In this document: in pieces, positions 44,123 to 54,870 of the stretch
Numbering within the stretch: the first letter of the stretch is position 1
Layout of the letters: every line of letters begins with the position of its first letter
Assembly: GCA_016218915.1 (NCBI GenBank)
Contig: JACRCQ010000016.1
Coordinates: 146,009-210,008 of the forward strand
Origin: Deltaproteobacteria bacterium
GTDB taxonomy: Bacteria > Myxococcota_A > Polyangia > Polyangiales > Polyangiaceae
Direction: 5' to 3'
Length of the DNA stretch: 64,000 bases
Translations under genes and position numbers: made by a program
Notes under the pieces: model-generated
What the model saw: only the letters and a program-made list of their open reading frames with translations
What the model was told of the DNA's origin: nothing
Database searches by the model: none

Positions 44123-45527
44123 CGCGCCCGCGAGAGACCCGCGAGCGCTGCTCGCAGTCGTCGTCTTCGGCGCGTTCCTGTCGTCGCTCACCTCCAGCGT
44201 GATCAACGTCGCGCTGCCCGACATCGCGCGCGACTTCCACGTGGACCCCTCGCAGGCCTCCTGGTTCGTGCTCTCGTTCCTGCTTGCGGTCACGGTGCTC
44301 CTTCTTCCGGCCGGGCGGGTGAGCGATCTGCTGGGGCACGGCAGGATGTACCTGCTCGGCATGACCGTGTTCGGCGTGGGCTCGGCTGCCTGCGCCCTGG
44401 CTCCGACCGCGACCTGGTTGATCGTCGCGCGCATCGTGCAGGGCGTGGCCAGCTCCCTGGTCATGGCCACTTCGCCGGCGCTCATGACCATGGCGCTGCC
44501 GCCGGAGCGACGCGGCTTTGCGCTGGGATTGATGTCCACAGGAACCTACGTCGGATTGACCATCGGGCCGCCGATCGGAGGGAGTCTGGTGGCGATGCTC
44601 GGCTGGAGATCGATCTTCTGGGCCTCGATGCTCTTCTCGTTGATCGCCACGCTGCCCGGATTCAAGGTGCTTCCCCTGGCAAGGTCGGACAGGGACAAGC
44701 CGCGATTCGATCTTCTCGGCTCTGTGCTCACGGCCGTGGGAACGCTGGCCTTCCTGCTGCTATCGACGCGAGGGCTGGCGTGGGGGTGGCGGAGCCCGGC
44801 CACGATCGGCTGCGCGCTGGTGTCGATCGTGGTGCTGCCTGTCTTCGTGGTGGTGGAGATGCGTCACACGGCGCCCACGCTCGATCTGCGCCTCTTTCGA
44901 TCGGTGGTGTTCTCGTCTGCCACGCTCAGCGCGTTGCTCAACTACATCGCGTTGTTCATCCCCCTGTTCACGATCCCATTTGCGCTTCGCGATGGTCAGG
45001 GGATGAGCCCGCCGCAAGTTGGGAAGGTACTGTCCGCGCTGGCTGCTGGGATGACGCTCTTCTCGTGGGGGTCCGGTTGGCTGTCGGACCGGATCGGATC
45101 GAGGGGACTCGCCGCAGGCGGGATGGTCGTCCTGGCCGCGGGCGCAGCCGGGCTGTCGTTGTCGTGGCCGACGTCAGGCGTGCTGGCGCCAGCTGCGTGG
45201 TTGTTCCTGTGCGGCGCTGGCACCGGGGTGTTCATATCGCCGAACTCGAGCACGTTGATGGGCGCAGCGCCGAGGGAGCGTCAGGGGATTGCAGGCGGGG
45301 TGATGGCATTGGCGCGTAATCTCGGCATGAGCCTGGGGGTTGCGCTCGGCTCCGGGCTGTTCGCAGCGGCGTTCGCGGCAGGGCACAAGCCCGGGCAATG
45401 GTCTGCTGCAGCGGATCAATCCCTGCGCACCGCATTGATGCTCAGCGCTGGAGCGGCGCTGCTTTCAGGGCTCGTGGCGTTTGCCGGGCGTCCGTCGGGC
45501 GCAGGGCGATCGAATCCGGCGAGGTGA
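44115..45527 (+). CDS. MFS exporter, DHA2 type
   Basis: 470 residues with about 14 hydrophobic helices. Motifs of the EmrB/QacA branch are visible: INVALPDIARDF in TM1, VLSFLLAVTVLLLPAGRVSDLLG (motif A), IVARIVQGVASSLVMATSPALM, LGLMSTGTYVGLTIGPPIGG (motif C). Likely proton antiport of drugs or secreted metabolites. Its ATG (44115) overlaps the YkuD stop by 8 bases. Confidence 0.92.
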   Translation: MSDAPARDPRALLAVVVFGAFLSSLTSSVINVALPDIARDFHVDPSQASWFVLSFLLAVTVLLLPAGRVSDLLGHGRMYLLGMTVFGVGSAACALAPTATWLIVARIVQGVASSLVMATSPALMTMALPPERRGFALGLMSTGTYVGLTIGPPIGGSLVAMLGWRSIFWASMLFSLIATLPGFKVLPLARSDRDKPRFDLLGSVLTAVGTLAFLLLSTRGLAWGWRSPATIGCALVSIVVLPVFVVVEMRHTAPTLDLRLFRSVVFSSATLSALLNYIALFIPLFTIPFALRDGQGMSPPQVGKVLSALAAGMTLFSWGSGWLSDRIGSRGLAAGGMVVLAAGAAGLSLSWPTSGVLAPAAWLFLCGAGTGVFISPNSSTLMGAAPRERQGIAGGVMALARNLGMSLGVALGSGLFAAAFAAGHKPGQWSAAADQSLRTALMLSAGAALLSGLVAFAGRPSGAGRSNPAR

Positions 45528-45556
45528 GATCGGCCATCGAGAGGAGCTGCCGCCCA

Positions 45557-45844
45557 ATGCTAATGACTCTGTTCCTTGACTACCAGGGTGGAACCTATGT
45601 GTCGCAGCTGGTGGTTCGAGATGTGGGCGAGCTCGCCTCGAGGCTTGTCGATGCCATTGACTGGAACTCTGTGAGTCCACCGGTTTCTAGGACGAAGGTG
45701 ACCGAATTCGTCGGGTCGATCGGCGAGTCTGCACCCAGCCCGATGGCGGGACTGCAACAGGTGTGGTGCGTGTCAGGCATGCTTGATGAGAAGTTGGCGA
45801 TTGTCCATGCGGTCCATACGGCGAGGGAGGAGCCATATGCTTGA
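45557..45844 (+). CDS. Hypothetical protein of unusual codon bias
   Basis: 95 residues starting MLMTLFLDYQGGTYVSQLVV, preceded by GAGAGGAGCTG. GC3 is visibly lower than its neighbours. No signal or membrane segment. It is likely soluble; an immunity-type role is possible but unsupported. The lower GC3 suggests later acquisition. Confidence 0.5.
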   Translation: MLMTLFLDYQGGTYVSQLVVRDVGELASRLVDAIDWNSVSPPVSRTKVTEFVGSIGESAPSPMAGLQQVWCVSGMLDEKLAIVHAVHTAREEPYA

Positions 45845-45975
45845 ACAGTCCGACACTCTTAGGGCTGACCGTGCTTGACCTGGTGCGTGGATTCAACATG
45901 CTCCCGGCTCTTCGCAAGGATGCCCCGCGCCTGAATCAGTGGTAGACAGGAGCCGCACCCCGGAACCCCCTTGGC

Positions 45976-46686
45976 ATGACGCGCATCCTTCTCATCGACG
46001 ATGACCCTTCGCTGCTCGACGTGCTGTCGATGGCGCTGGAGGATGCCGGCTACGAGGTGCTCACCGCAGCGGACGGAGCCAGCGGGCTGCGCTCGATCCA
46101 AGACAAGGCGCCCCAGCTCGTGGTGAGCGATGTGAACATGCCCGGCGTGGATGGCTTTGCGCTCTGCCGACGCCTGCGCGAGGCAGGGAATCACGTCCCG
46201 CTCGTTCTTCTGACCTCTCGCGATCACGACATCGACGAGACCCTGGGATTGGAGCTCGGGGCTGACGACTACGTGACCAAGCCGTTCGCCCTGCGGGTCC
46301 TTCTCGCGCGCATCGCTGCCCTGCTCCGGCGCGAAGCGCTGCGCGGCAAGCCCGATGCCGACCACTCCATCACCTCCTGCGGAATTACCCTCGTGCCCGA
46401 GCGGCTCCAGGTGCAGTACCAGGGCGTCGACGTGCCCGTCACCCTTACCGAGTTCCGCCTCCTGGAAGCGTTCGTGTCGCGTCCTGGGATCGTGCTCAGC
46501 CGAGATCGGTTGATGGAGCTGATCCGCGGCGACGACTCTGTGGTCGCTGATCGAATCATCGATACCTACGTCCGCAGGCTGCGTCGAAAGCTGGAGGCCG
46601 TGGACCCTTCCTTCGGCTGCATCTCGACCGTGGTCGGCATGGGATACCGCTGGAGCCAGGAGGGAGCCAAAGGCGGTCATGGCTGA
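45976..46686 (+). CDS. OmpR/PhoB-type response regulator
   Basis: 236 residues: receiver with phosphoacceptor Asp52 (LVVSDVNMPG), Thr80 and Lys102 (DDYVTKPF); C-terminal winged helix (about 135-230; TLTEFRLLEAFVSRPG, RIIDTYVRRLRRKLE). It overlaps the kinase start by 8 bases, so the pair is coupled. Phased TTCAC boxes 1.5 kb downstream could be its sites. Confidence 0.95.
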   Translation: MTRILLIDDDPSLLDVLSMALEDAGYEVLTAADGASGLRSIQDKAPQLVVSDVNMPGVDGFALCRRLREAGNHVPLVLLTSRDHDIDETLGLELGADDYVTKPFALRVLLARIAALLRREALRGKPDADHSITSCGITLVPERLQVQYQGVDVPVTLTEFRLLEAFVSRPGIVLSRDRLMELIRGDDSVVADRIIDTYVRRLRRKLEAVDPSFGCISTVVGMGYRWSQEGAKGGHG

Positions 46687-48232
46687 GCCCGGCCTGACGC
46701 GCGCACGCACGCCCTTCCTTCGCTCGCTCCGCTTCCGGATTCTGCTCGTGGCTTTCGCGGTGCTGGCGGCTCCGTTGGTCTTCGCCTTTGCCTGGAGCTC
46801 GGTGGAGCGCAGCGTCGAGAGCTCGCTGCAGGCTCAGGTGCGCGATGCTGCAGACGAAGCGGTAGAGGCGATGCACGGGCCGCGCGACGATGACCCGGAC
46901 TCGCATCGAAAGGGATTCGAGGCGGCCCACCCGGGCTTGGCAGGCAAGCTCGAGCCCATCGCTGCGCAACGCTCCGTGCGAATCCGGGTCTACGACAAGA
47001 GCGACGCGCTGGTTGCGGACATTGATCATCAGAAGCGCAGCGACCTGCTTCACGACCTTGCCATGACCCTGTTCGGCAAGGATGGCGCTCCCAGCATGGA
47101 GGAGTTCGACCAGTCGCTCGGACCGGTCCTGCACAGGCCTGAGGCTCTGGAGGCGGACGGGCGCGCCATCGTGGTTGGGTGTCGCACGTCCGTGGGGTCC
47201 AAGCTCGTGATGTGCCACGCCGTGCATCGAATCCCAGGCGGCGCGCAGCAGTCGACCGTCTACGTGCAGCAGACCTCCCGGCGTGCCGTCCGCGCGCTCT
47301 ACGACAGCCGCTACCAGCTGATCCGCGTCGTGGCCGTGGTCGTTCCCTTTGCCCTTGCCCTGGCCTTCTGGATGGGGAGCCGGCTGGTGCGTCCGATCGA
47401 GACCTTGCGGGCTGGAGCCCTCAGAATCGCGGAGTCCAGGCGCCCGGAAGGAAGCCTCCCCGCAGAGGCCGGGGGAGAAGTCGGTGATCTGGCGCGCTCC
47501 TTCAACACCCTTCTCGAGAAGCTCGAGGACCGAAGAGGCGCAAACCAGCGATTCGTCGCTGATCTCGTCCATGAGCTCAAGAACCCTGTCGCTGCCATCC
47601 GCGCGTGCGCAGATACGCTCGTAGCAGGTCCGGTGGACGAAACCAGGGCTGCCAGGCTGGCGCGCGTGCTGGCAGACTCTGGAACGCGTCTCGACACCCT
47701 CGTAAGCCAGCTGTTGGAGCTCGCCAGGTCCGAAGCTGGCATGGAAGGGGAGCCGCGCACGATCGTGGACCTGGTCGCGCTCGCCAAGGGCGTGAGCGAA
47801 GGCTGCAAGCTCCGATTCCCCAACGTCCTGTTCCATTGGGAGGGGGATGGGCGCGCCACGGTCCAGGGGGTGGAGGGGCGCCTGGACTCGCTCCTTCGCA
47901 ACCTGCTCGACAACGCGGCGTTCTTCGCTGCCGAGCACTGCGCACAAGAAGGCGGGGAGCCGGCGGTTCGCCTTCGAGTCGACAGCAGAGGCTCTCACGT
48001 AGTCGTGTCCGTCTCGGACAACGGGCCGGGGATCGCCCCAGAGGCGCTGGAGCAGGTCTTCGAGCGCTTCTACACGACCAGGACGTCGAAGCAGGGCACG
48101 GGGCTGGGACTCTCCCTTGCGCGTGCCATTGCCGAGGCGCATGGTGGGTCACTGCGTGCTCGCACCGAGCCGGGGCAGGGGGCCACATTCGAGCTATCCC
48201 TGCCGGCCATCGAGACACCCCGTTCGCCCTGA
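46679..48232 (+). CDS. Sensor histidine kinase (HAMP type)
   Basis: 517 residues: two membrane helices (about 20-40 and 216-233) around a periplasmic domain of about 175 residues, then HAMP, HisKA with His298 (ADLVHELKNPVAAI), and HATPase_c (NLLDNAAFF, DNGPGIAP, GTGLGLSLA). The periplasmic ligand is not recognisable. Pairs with the upstream OmpR-type regulator. Confidence 0.95.
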   Translation: MAEPGLTRARTPFLRSLRFRILLVAFAVLAAPLVFAFAWSSVERSVESSLQAQVRDAADEAVEAMHGPRDDDPDSHRKGFEAAHPGLAGKLEPIAAQRSVRIRVYDKSDALVADIDHQKRSDLLHDLAMTLFGKDGAPSMEEFDQSLGPVLHRPEALEADGRAIVVGCRTSVGSKLVMCHAVHRIPGGAQQSTVYVQQTSRRAVRALYDSRYQLIRVVAVVVPFALALAFWMGSRLVRPIETLRAGALRIAESRRPEGSLPAEAGGEVGDLARSFNTLLEKLEDRRGANQRFVADLVHELKNPVAAIRACADTLVAGPVDETRAARLARVLADSGTRLDTLVSQLLELARSEAGMEGEPRTIVDLVALAKGVSEGCKLRFPNVLFHWEGDGRATVQGVEGRLDSLLRNLLDNAAFFAAEHCAQEGGEPAVRLRVDSRGSHVVVSVSDNGPGIAPEALEQVFERFYTTRTSKQGTGLGLSLARAIAEAHGGSLRARTEPGQGATFELSLPAIETPRSP

Positions 48233-48242
48233 GCAGAGCGCT

Positions 48243-48280
48243 TTTCACACGGCGTTCACATCGTTTCACAAGGCGTTCAC
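48243..48280 (+). promoter_or_regulatory. Four phased TTCAC boxes, OmpR/PhoB-type operator
   Basis: Two 17-bp units, TTTCACACGGCGTTCAC and TTTCACAAGGCGTTCAC, are separated by ATCG. This puts TTCAC at 48244, 48255, 48265 and 48276, spaced 11, 10 and 11 bases, i.e. on one face of the helix as required by dimers of the OmpR/PhoB family. It lies just after the kinase stop and 46 bases before the endonuclease/phosphatase start. Confidence 0.7.
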
Positions 48281-48325
48281 CGGCAAGCACAGCTTCTTCC
48301 ACAGGCACGTGCTTCCTTGGATGGC

Positions 48326-49192
48326 ATGAACAACAAGAAGCTCGTGGCGACCTGCTGCGTGCTGGCGTGCAGCGCATGCGCTTGCTACGTCGGTGCGGCC
48401 AACTGTGCTCCCTCTGCGGTCAGCGGCAGCCCTGCGCCAAGCGCGGGAGCGCTCCCACCCGGACACGTGCGCGTTGCGACCTACAACGTGGTCCACGGCA
48501 CCCGGTTTCCCCTACCCCCGTCTCTCGTGCGGGAGTCGGTGGTGCAGGGGAACCTGCGTGCCATCGGGCAGTGGCTGCACGCCGAGCAGCCCCTGGTCGT
48601 GGCGCTGCAGGAGACCGACCATGGGCGCCGCAACAATCGAGCAGAATCGATCGCGCGATACGGGCAATTCGCGTACTGGGCCGATGATGCAAGCGTCTCG
48701 GGGCATACGCCGCGACACGGCGTCGCGCTCCTGTCCACCGCAGCGCTCCAGGAGCCGATCAGCAAACCCCTTGTCCGAGGAGCAACGCATGACAAGGGGT
48801 GGGTTGCAGCCACGGTAACGGTCGACGCCTGGGGAGGGGAGCCACTGCGGGTCGTTGCGCTCCACCTCGACCCATTCAGCGCGCGCGCCAGGGAGAGGCA
48901 AGTGGACCAGCTTGTGGCCGAGCTCGAAAGCCAGCAGATGCCCGTGGTGGTTCTCGGGGACTTCAATTGCGGCTGGGAGCAAGGACGCTGCGTGCAGCGC
49001 CTGGCGTCCCGCCTGGGTCTGCACGCTGCTCCCACCCAGGGGTGTCCCACCTACGCATTCCTCGGCATGCATAGAAACCTCGACTGGATCCTCGTCTCGA
49101 GCGACCTCGAAGTGGCGGCCTCCTACGTGTCTCGCGACAGCTACTCGGATCATCGCCCCGTTGTCGCGGAGCTTGCGCGCAGGGAGAAATAG
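48326..49192 (+). CDS. Exported endonuclease/exonuclease/phosphatase-family protein
   Basis: 288 residues from ATG 48326; hydrophobic, Cys-rich signal. EEP motifs: RVATYNVVHG, VVALQETDHG, VVLGDFNCGW and SDHRPVVAEL, giving the metal ligands Glu, Asp, Asn and the catalytic Asp-His pair. Family members are phosphodiesterases or DNases. With the operator in front, it is a strong candidate target of the adjacent two-component system, perhaps in phosphate scavenging. Confidence 0.88.
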   Translation: MNNKKLVATCCVLACSACACYVGAANCAPSAVSGSPAPSAGALPPGHVRVATYNVVHGTRFPLPPSLVRESVVQGNLRAIGQWLHAEQPLVVALQETDHGRRNNRAESIARYGQFAYWADDASVSGHTPRHGVALLSTAALQEPISKPLVRGATHDKGWVAATVTVDAWGGEPLRVVALHLDPFSARARERQVDQLVAELESQQMPVVVLGDFNCGWEQGRCVQRLASRLGLHAAPTQGCPTYAFLGMHRNLDWILVSSDLEVAASYVSRDSYSDHRPVVAELARREK

Positions 49193-49193
49193 G

Positions 49194-50457
49194 ATGAAGA
49201 CGGGCCACCGCCGCTCAAGCCCCAAGCGCATCACATGGCTCCTGGCCGCTCTGTCGCCGCTGTGTTGCGGTGGGAGCCACAAGACAGCCAGCAAGTCCCC
49301 GCCGATTCCTCCCTGCCACGAGCAAGGCGTCGGCGTGTGGACCCGCGTTGCTTCCCTCGGCCAATCGCGCTTCATGCCAGCTGCAGCCGTGCTCCGGGAC
49401 GGGCGCGTGCTGGTTTCAGGTGGACAGGCAGCGCGCGTGCCCTTCGACGCTCCGCCTCTCAATTCTGCCGAGATCTACGTGCCCGGGAGAGACGCGTGGG
49501 AGCCGACTGGTAGCATGGGAGAGGGGAGGGTGGGACACCAGCTCGTAGCGCTGCCGGACGGCCGAGTGGCGGCCTTTGGCGGAGGGAGCTCCTCGGTCGA
49601 AGTCTACACTCCAGCAACTGGAACATGGGCGCCGCTTGCATGGGCGCCGACCTTCCGCGCAGGCGCAGCGATCCTGCCGGCACCAGGCGGGCGAGTGGCC
49701 GTGGTGGGTGGTGACGAAGTGATGCGGCCAGGAGCGTTGGAGGAGTATCTGCGTCCCACGACGATGACGGCGCTGCTCGATCCTGCACGCGGAACCTGGG
49801 AGGACGGCCCGGCGATCCCGGTGTCTCGCGACATCGCCATAGGCGCAGCGACAGACAACGGCTCGTTGGTGGTCTTCGGGGGGCATTACTACCGCGCCCC
49901 CTGGTTCAAGTGGGAGCTCTTTGGGGACAGGCCTGGGCCCATCTCCAGGATGACGCCAGGAATTGGGTGGTGGAAGCCGGGAACGCGTGAATGGACCCTG
50001 GTCAGCTGGCCTCGCGCCTACAGCGGCAAAGGAGGAGCTGCGGCGCCGCTGTCTTCGCACGAGGTGCTCATCCTCGCCGCACAGGGTGACGAGCTGGGGA
50101 ATCGCGCAGCCGCGGTTTTCGATACTGCGACCGGTCGCTGGACTCGTACGCCTCCCATGAGCATCGAGCGCGTCAATGCCATCGCGGTCGCGTGGCGGCC
50201 AGGGTGCGTCCTGGTCGTGGGCGGGTCCACACCCTCGGCGCCCATGGAGCTGTATTCGTCGCAGCAGCGAGCCTGGCAGCAGCTCCCTGCGCCGCCACTC
50301 GGCGCAGCCCGGATCGCGGTTCGTCTCTCCGACGAGGCGGTGCTGCTGCTGGGCGACGACGATCACCCGCAGGACGCGTATCGCTACACGGCAGTGCCGG
50401 GGAGTGCGTCACCCCACGCCGCGAGGACGTCGTCTCCGCGATCTTCCAGGAGCGACG

Positions 50458-50465
<8 letters not shown>
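49194..50465 (+). CDS. Kelch-repeat secreted protein
   Basis: 423 residues starting one base after the EEP stop; signal with Cys-rich end LSPLCCGGS. About six kelch repeats of the type DGRVLVSGG...AEIYVPGRDAWEPTGSM and DGRVAAFGGGSSSVEVYTPATGTW. Kelch propellers bind other proteins or glycans. Likely co-transcribed with the EEP gene. It overlaps the convergent sigma-54 gene by 8 bases. Confidence 0.88.
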
Positions 50466-51845
<1,380 letters not shown>

Positions 51846-51849
<4 letters not shown>

Positions 51850-52379
51850 ACCTTGCGGCGATTCTCGTTCAGCATCTCCTGGACCTTTCGAAGCGTCTCG
51901 CCGTCTGCACTCCGGAGTCGCTCCAGAATCTCATTGCGCGTCTGGTTCATGGGAGTCTCCGGAAAGCCGGTTGCGTCGACCCCGAGCGCCTGCGCCACGC
52001 TGCGAACGAGCGCCTCCGGGTTCACGGGTTTCTCCAGGAAGCCGAGAGGGGGAGGCAGCTCCTTGCCTTTCATCAGCTCGTTGAAGTCGTCCATTCCGAG
52101 GTCGTCTCTCGCGTGTGCCGTGACGATCAACACGGGGATGTCCAGCCACTTGGGGTTGGTTCGCAGCTTCTTGTAGAAGAGCACCCCGGATTGCCTGGGC
52201 ATCACGAGATCGAGCGTGACGAGGTCGGGCTTCTGCTCCTTGACGAAGTTGTGGGCCTCGAGGCCGTTCGCGGCAGTCGCGACCTGGAACCCCGCGTCTT
52301 CCAGCGTCGCCGAGATGAAGGCTCGAACGTCCGGCTCATCTTCGACCACGAGAATCGTCTTTTCACGAGGTTCTGTCAT
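51846..52379 (-). CDS. Response regulator, receiver with C-terminal extension
   Basis: 177 residues: receiver with acidic pair VVEDEP, Asp57 (LVTLDLVMPRQSG), and Lys in LGFLEKPVNPE. A C-terminal extension of about 50 residues (ILERLRSADGETLRKVQEMLNENRRKV) is helical and may dimerise or bind the sigma-54 activator. No DNA-binding domain. It overlaps the activator gene by 4 bases. Confidence 0.9.
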
Positions 52380-52435
52380 GGCTCCCTCCGCTGGTGGAAA
52401 ACGGGCGCGCGCGGCGCTCCCACCGCCTGCCCCCT

Positions 52436-54250
52436 CTAGACATCGCCGTGATCTCCCGGCCCTGGCAACCGGCCCCTGGGAAGCAGGACCCGAAACGTGG
52501 TTCCCTTGCCGACCTCGGATTCCACAGTGATCCTGCCGCCGTGCTCCTGGACGATCCGCCGGGTCGTGAGCAAGCCAAGGCCCGTGCCGCCCAGCCCCTT
52601 GGTCGTGAAGAACGTGGTGAACGCCTTGCGCTTTACATCATAATCCATGCCGCACCCGTTATCCACGACCTCGTACATGACAGTATTGTCCTTCTCCAAG
52701 GTGCGGACCAACACGTGGCAAACCCCAGCATTGTCGTTCATCTCGCACGCGTCGATGGCATTGCCTACCAGGTTCGTGAGACATTCGTGGATGCCCTCGC
52801 GGTCCAGCGCTGCGGGCTCCACCGGGACCGGCTCCTGATGGAGAAGCTCGATCCCGAGCGCCTGGGCCCTGCCTGCATACAAATCCACCACTTCCTGCGC
52901 AATCTCCCCGGGGACACAGGGGGACACGTGCGCGACGCGGCCTTTGGAAAAGCTCAGGAAGTCCTTCACGAACACGGAGATCCGGCTGATGTTGCGCTTG
53001 AGCATGTCCCAGCCCTGCTCGATCCGCTTGGAATTGCTCTTCGTCAAGCCGGTCTCCAACATGTACATCCCGCCCTCGAGGCCCGTAATCAAGTTCTTCA
53101 CCCCATGGGCGAGCCCGGCCACGGTCTGTCCGACGGCGGCGAGACGCTCGGCGTCGAGCTTCTCCCGCTCCAGCTGGCGGATGGGCCGGAGGTCCTGCAG
53201 GAAGATCGCGACGCCGATCGCGCGTTCGCCGGCCCGGACTTCGATTCCCGTCAGACGTACCGGTACCCGCTCACCATCGAGCGCGACGATCTCCGACTCT
53301 GGAATGTAGACGCGGCCTGGTCCGGCGATGACCTGAGAGAGGAACCCCTGCGGGAGCATGCTCGACAGCTCTGACGACGAGATCGAGCGTTGCTCGCTCG
53401 CGCGCACGATGGCGCGCGCCGCAGGATTGAAGATCGTCACGTCCCCTTCCGCGTCGATCGCGATGGTTCCGTCGGGGGAAGCTCTCACCAGGTTCTCCAG
53501 GAACGAGTGTGCGACCCTGAGCTGGTCCTCCAGACGGAGTGTCTTGGTGACGTCTGCCGCAATCTCCAACACCCGCTCGACCCGCCCGTCGACGACCTCC
53601 AGCGCCGCAGTGGTCACCTGCAGGTGCACAGCCTGGCCCTTGCGGTTGTTGAGCACCGAGCGGCCCGTATGCATCAAACCGTCCTCGAACGTCTGCTGTG
53701 CAGGGCACTCGGCGCACCTCTCGACGAGGCCTTTCAAGACCTCGTAGCAGAATCTCCCCTCCACCGCGCCGAACTTCTCCCGCAGGGACTCGTTGGCCCG
53801 GACGATTCGTAGATCCGAATCGAGCACCGCCACGTTGCACGGAACCTTCTCGAACAGGAGGCGGTGCTCCTGCCGAAGCCTCTCCATGTCCGACGCATCG
53901 ATGGACATCTCCACCAGGTAGCGGACCTGACCATCGTCATCCTTCATCGGGACCGTGTACTTGAAGTAGCTGGCCAGCCTGCGGTGCCGATCGTACCCGA
54001 CCTCCTCGCTCATCCGCCGCTCGCCGTCCTCGAACGCCTTCAGAGCATCGCACCGCCGGCACTCGGAATCACGATCCTTGTACACCGAATAGCACTTCTG
54101 CTGCCTCCATTCGCCAAAGACCGTCTCAAAGGCCTCATTGGCGTATACCACGTTGAACTGCCTATCAATGACGGCAATGCAGCTTGGAAACGCCTCGAAG
54201 AGCCGTTCCTGGAGCCATGCTTTGAGGTCCGCTGGCGGCGCAACCATCAC
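52436..54250 (-). CDS. Multi-PAS histidine kinase with cysteine motifs
   Basis: 604 residues, no membrane helix. Three PAS domains (about 15-125, 130-245, 250-365). The first and second each hold an identical C-x10-C-x2-C (C53/C64/C67 in CYSVYKDRDSECRRC and C168/C179/C182 in CYEVLKGLVERCAEC). HisKA has His382 (AGLAHGVKNLITGLEGG), then HATPase_c (NLVGNAIDACE, DNGCGMD, GLGGTGLGL). Such cysteine sets in PAS domains could bind a metal or cluster and sense redox. It overlaps the upstream receiver by 4 bases. Confidence 0.92.
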   Translation of the reverse strand: MMVAPPADLKAWLQERLFEAFPSCIAVIDRQFNVVYANEAFETVFGEWRQQKCYSVYKDRDSECRRCDALKAFEDGERRMSEEVGYDRHRRLASYFKYTVPMKDDDGQVRYLVEMSIDASDMERLRQEHRLLFEKVPCNVAVLDSDLRIVRANESLREKFGAVEGRFCYEVLKGLVERCAECPAQQTFEDGLMHTGRSVLNNRKGQAVHLQVTTAALEVVDGRVERVLEIAADVTKTLRLEDQLRVAHSFLENLVRASPDGTIAIDAEGDVTIFNPAARAIVRASEQRSISSSELSSMLPQGFLSQVIAGPGRVYIPESEIVALDGERVPVRLTGIEVRAGERAIGVAIFLQDLRPIRQLEREKLDAERLAAVGQTVAGLAHGVKNLITGLEGGMYMLETGLTKSNSKRIEQGWDMLKRNISRISVFVKDFLSFSKGRVAHVSPCVPGEIAQEVVDLYAGRAQALGIELLHQEPVPVEPAALDREGIHECLTNLVGNAIDACEMNDNAGVCHVLVRTLEKDNTVMYEVVDNGCGMDYDVKRKAFTTFFTTKGLGGTGLGLLTTRRIVQEHGGRITVESEVGKGTTFRVLLPRGRLPGPGDHGDV

Positions 54251-54648
54251 GCCTCCTTGCGAAGCAGCTCGGAGACGACCTGCGAAAGGATCTTCAGGTC
54301 GACCGGCTTCTGCACGTAGCCGTCCGGCGGCGGTATCCGATCGTCGTGGACCAGCTCGCGGAACCCGTCGTCAAGCACGTCCTTGCCAAGCAGCATCCCG
54401 CTGACGATGACGACTGGGATGCGACGGAATCGATCGGAGGAGCGCAGCATCCTGTAGATGGCAATTCCCGACCGCTTCGGCATCAGGATGTCCAGAGAGA
54501 TGAGATCCGGTCGAAGGCGCGCTATCGCCTCTTCCACCGTTTCGTCGACGTTCGGAGCGCAACCCTCGTGTCCAGCGTCCTCGAGCGCCGTCAGGAGATA
54601 GAGGCGAACGTCCGGCTCGTCGTCGATGACCATGATTCTGCTCGGCAT
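54247..54648 (-). CDS. Stand-alone receiver protein (Rrf1-like position)
   Basis: 133 residues starting at MPSRIMVIDDEPDVR; Asp53 in LISLDILMPKRSG and Lys in YVQKPVD. Single-domain receiver. In Desulfovibrio the hmc operon also ends with a response-regulator gene (rrf1), so the position is comparable. Frames to 54741 are open but the ATG at 54648 gives a canonical receiver start. Confidence 0.9.
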   Translation of the reverse strand: MPSRIMVIDDEPDVRLYLLTALEDAGHEGCAPNVDETVEEAIARLRPDLISLDILMPKRSGIAIYRMLRSSDRFRRIPVVIVSGMLLGKDVLDDGFRELVHDDRIPPPDGYVQKPVDLKILSQVVSELLRKEA

Positions 54649-54737
54649 TTGGGCTCCAGGTTTCGCGGTCTCAAGCCAGCTGCCCCCCTGGCGATCGGCG
54701 GCACCCCGCGCTGGCACATCGCGCGCGGGCTCATGCA

Positions 54738-54860
54738 TCACCTCTCCCTCTCGGTCAGACTGAACCAGAACGGAATGAAGGATGCCAGAAGCAAGGCCGC
54801 CGCGACGTAGCAGGCCGCCTTGGTCATCGTGAGGAAGTCGAACAGGGTGACAGGTTCCAT
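54738..54860 (-). CDS. 40-residue membrane peptide, HmcD-like position
   Basis: 40 residues, MEPVTLFDFLTMTKAACYVA followed by ALLLASFIPFWFSLTERER, with a single membrane helix. The ATG at 54860 is preceded by GAGGAGTAGCCC, a good ribosome site, and lies 10 bases after the NrfD-type gene. In Desulfovibrio Hmc the gene after HmcC codes for a tiny membrane protein, HmcD. Too short for homology by eye; the case rests on position, topology and ribosome site. Confidence 0.6.
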   Translation of the reverse strand: MEPVTLFDFLTMTKAACYVAAALLLASFIPFWFSLTERER

Positions 54861-54870
54861 GGGCTACTCC

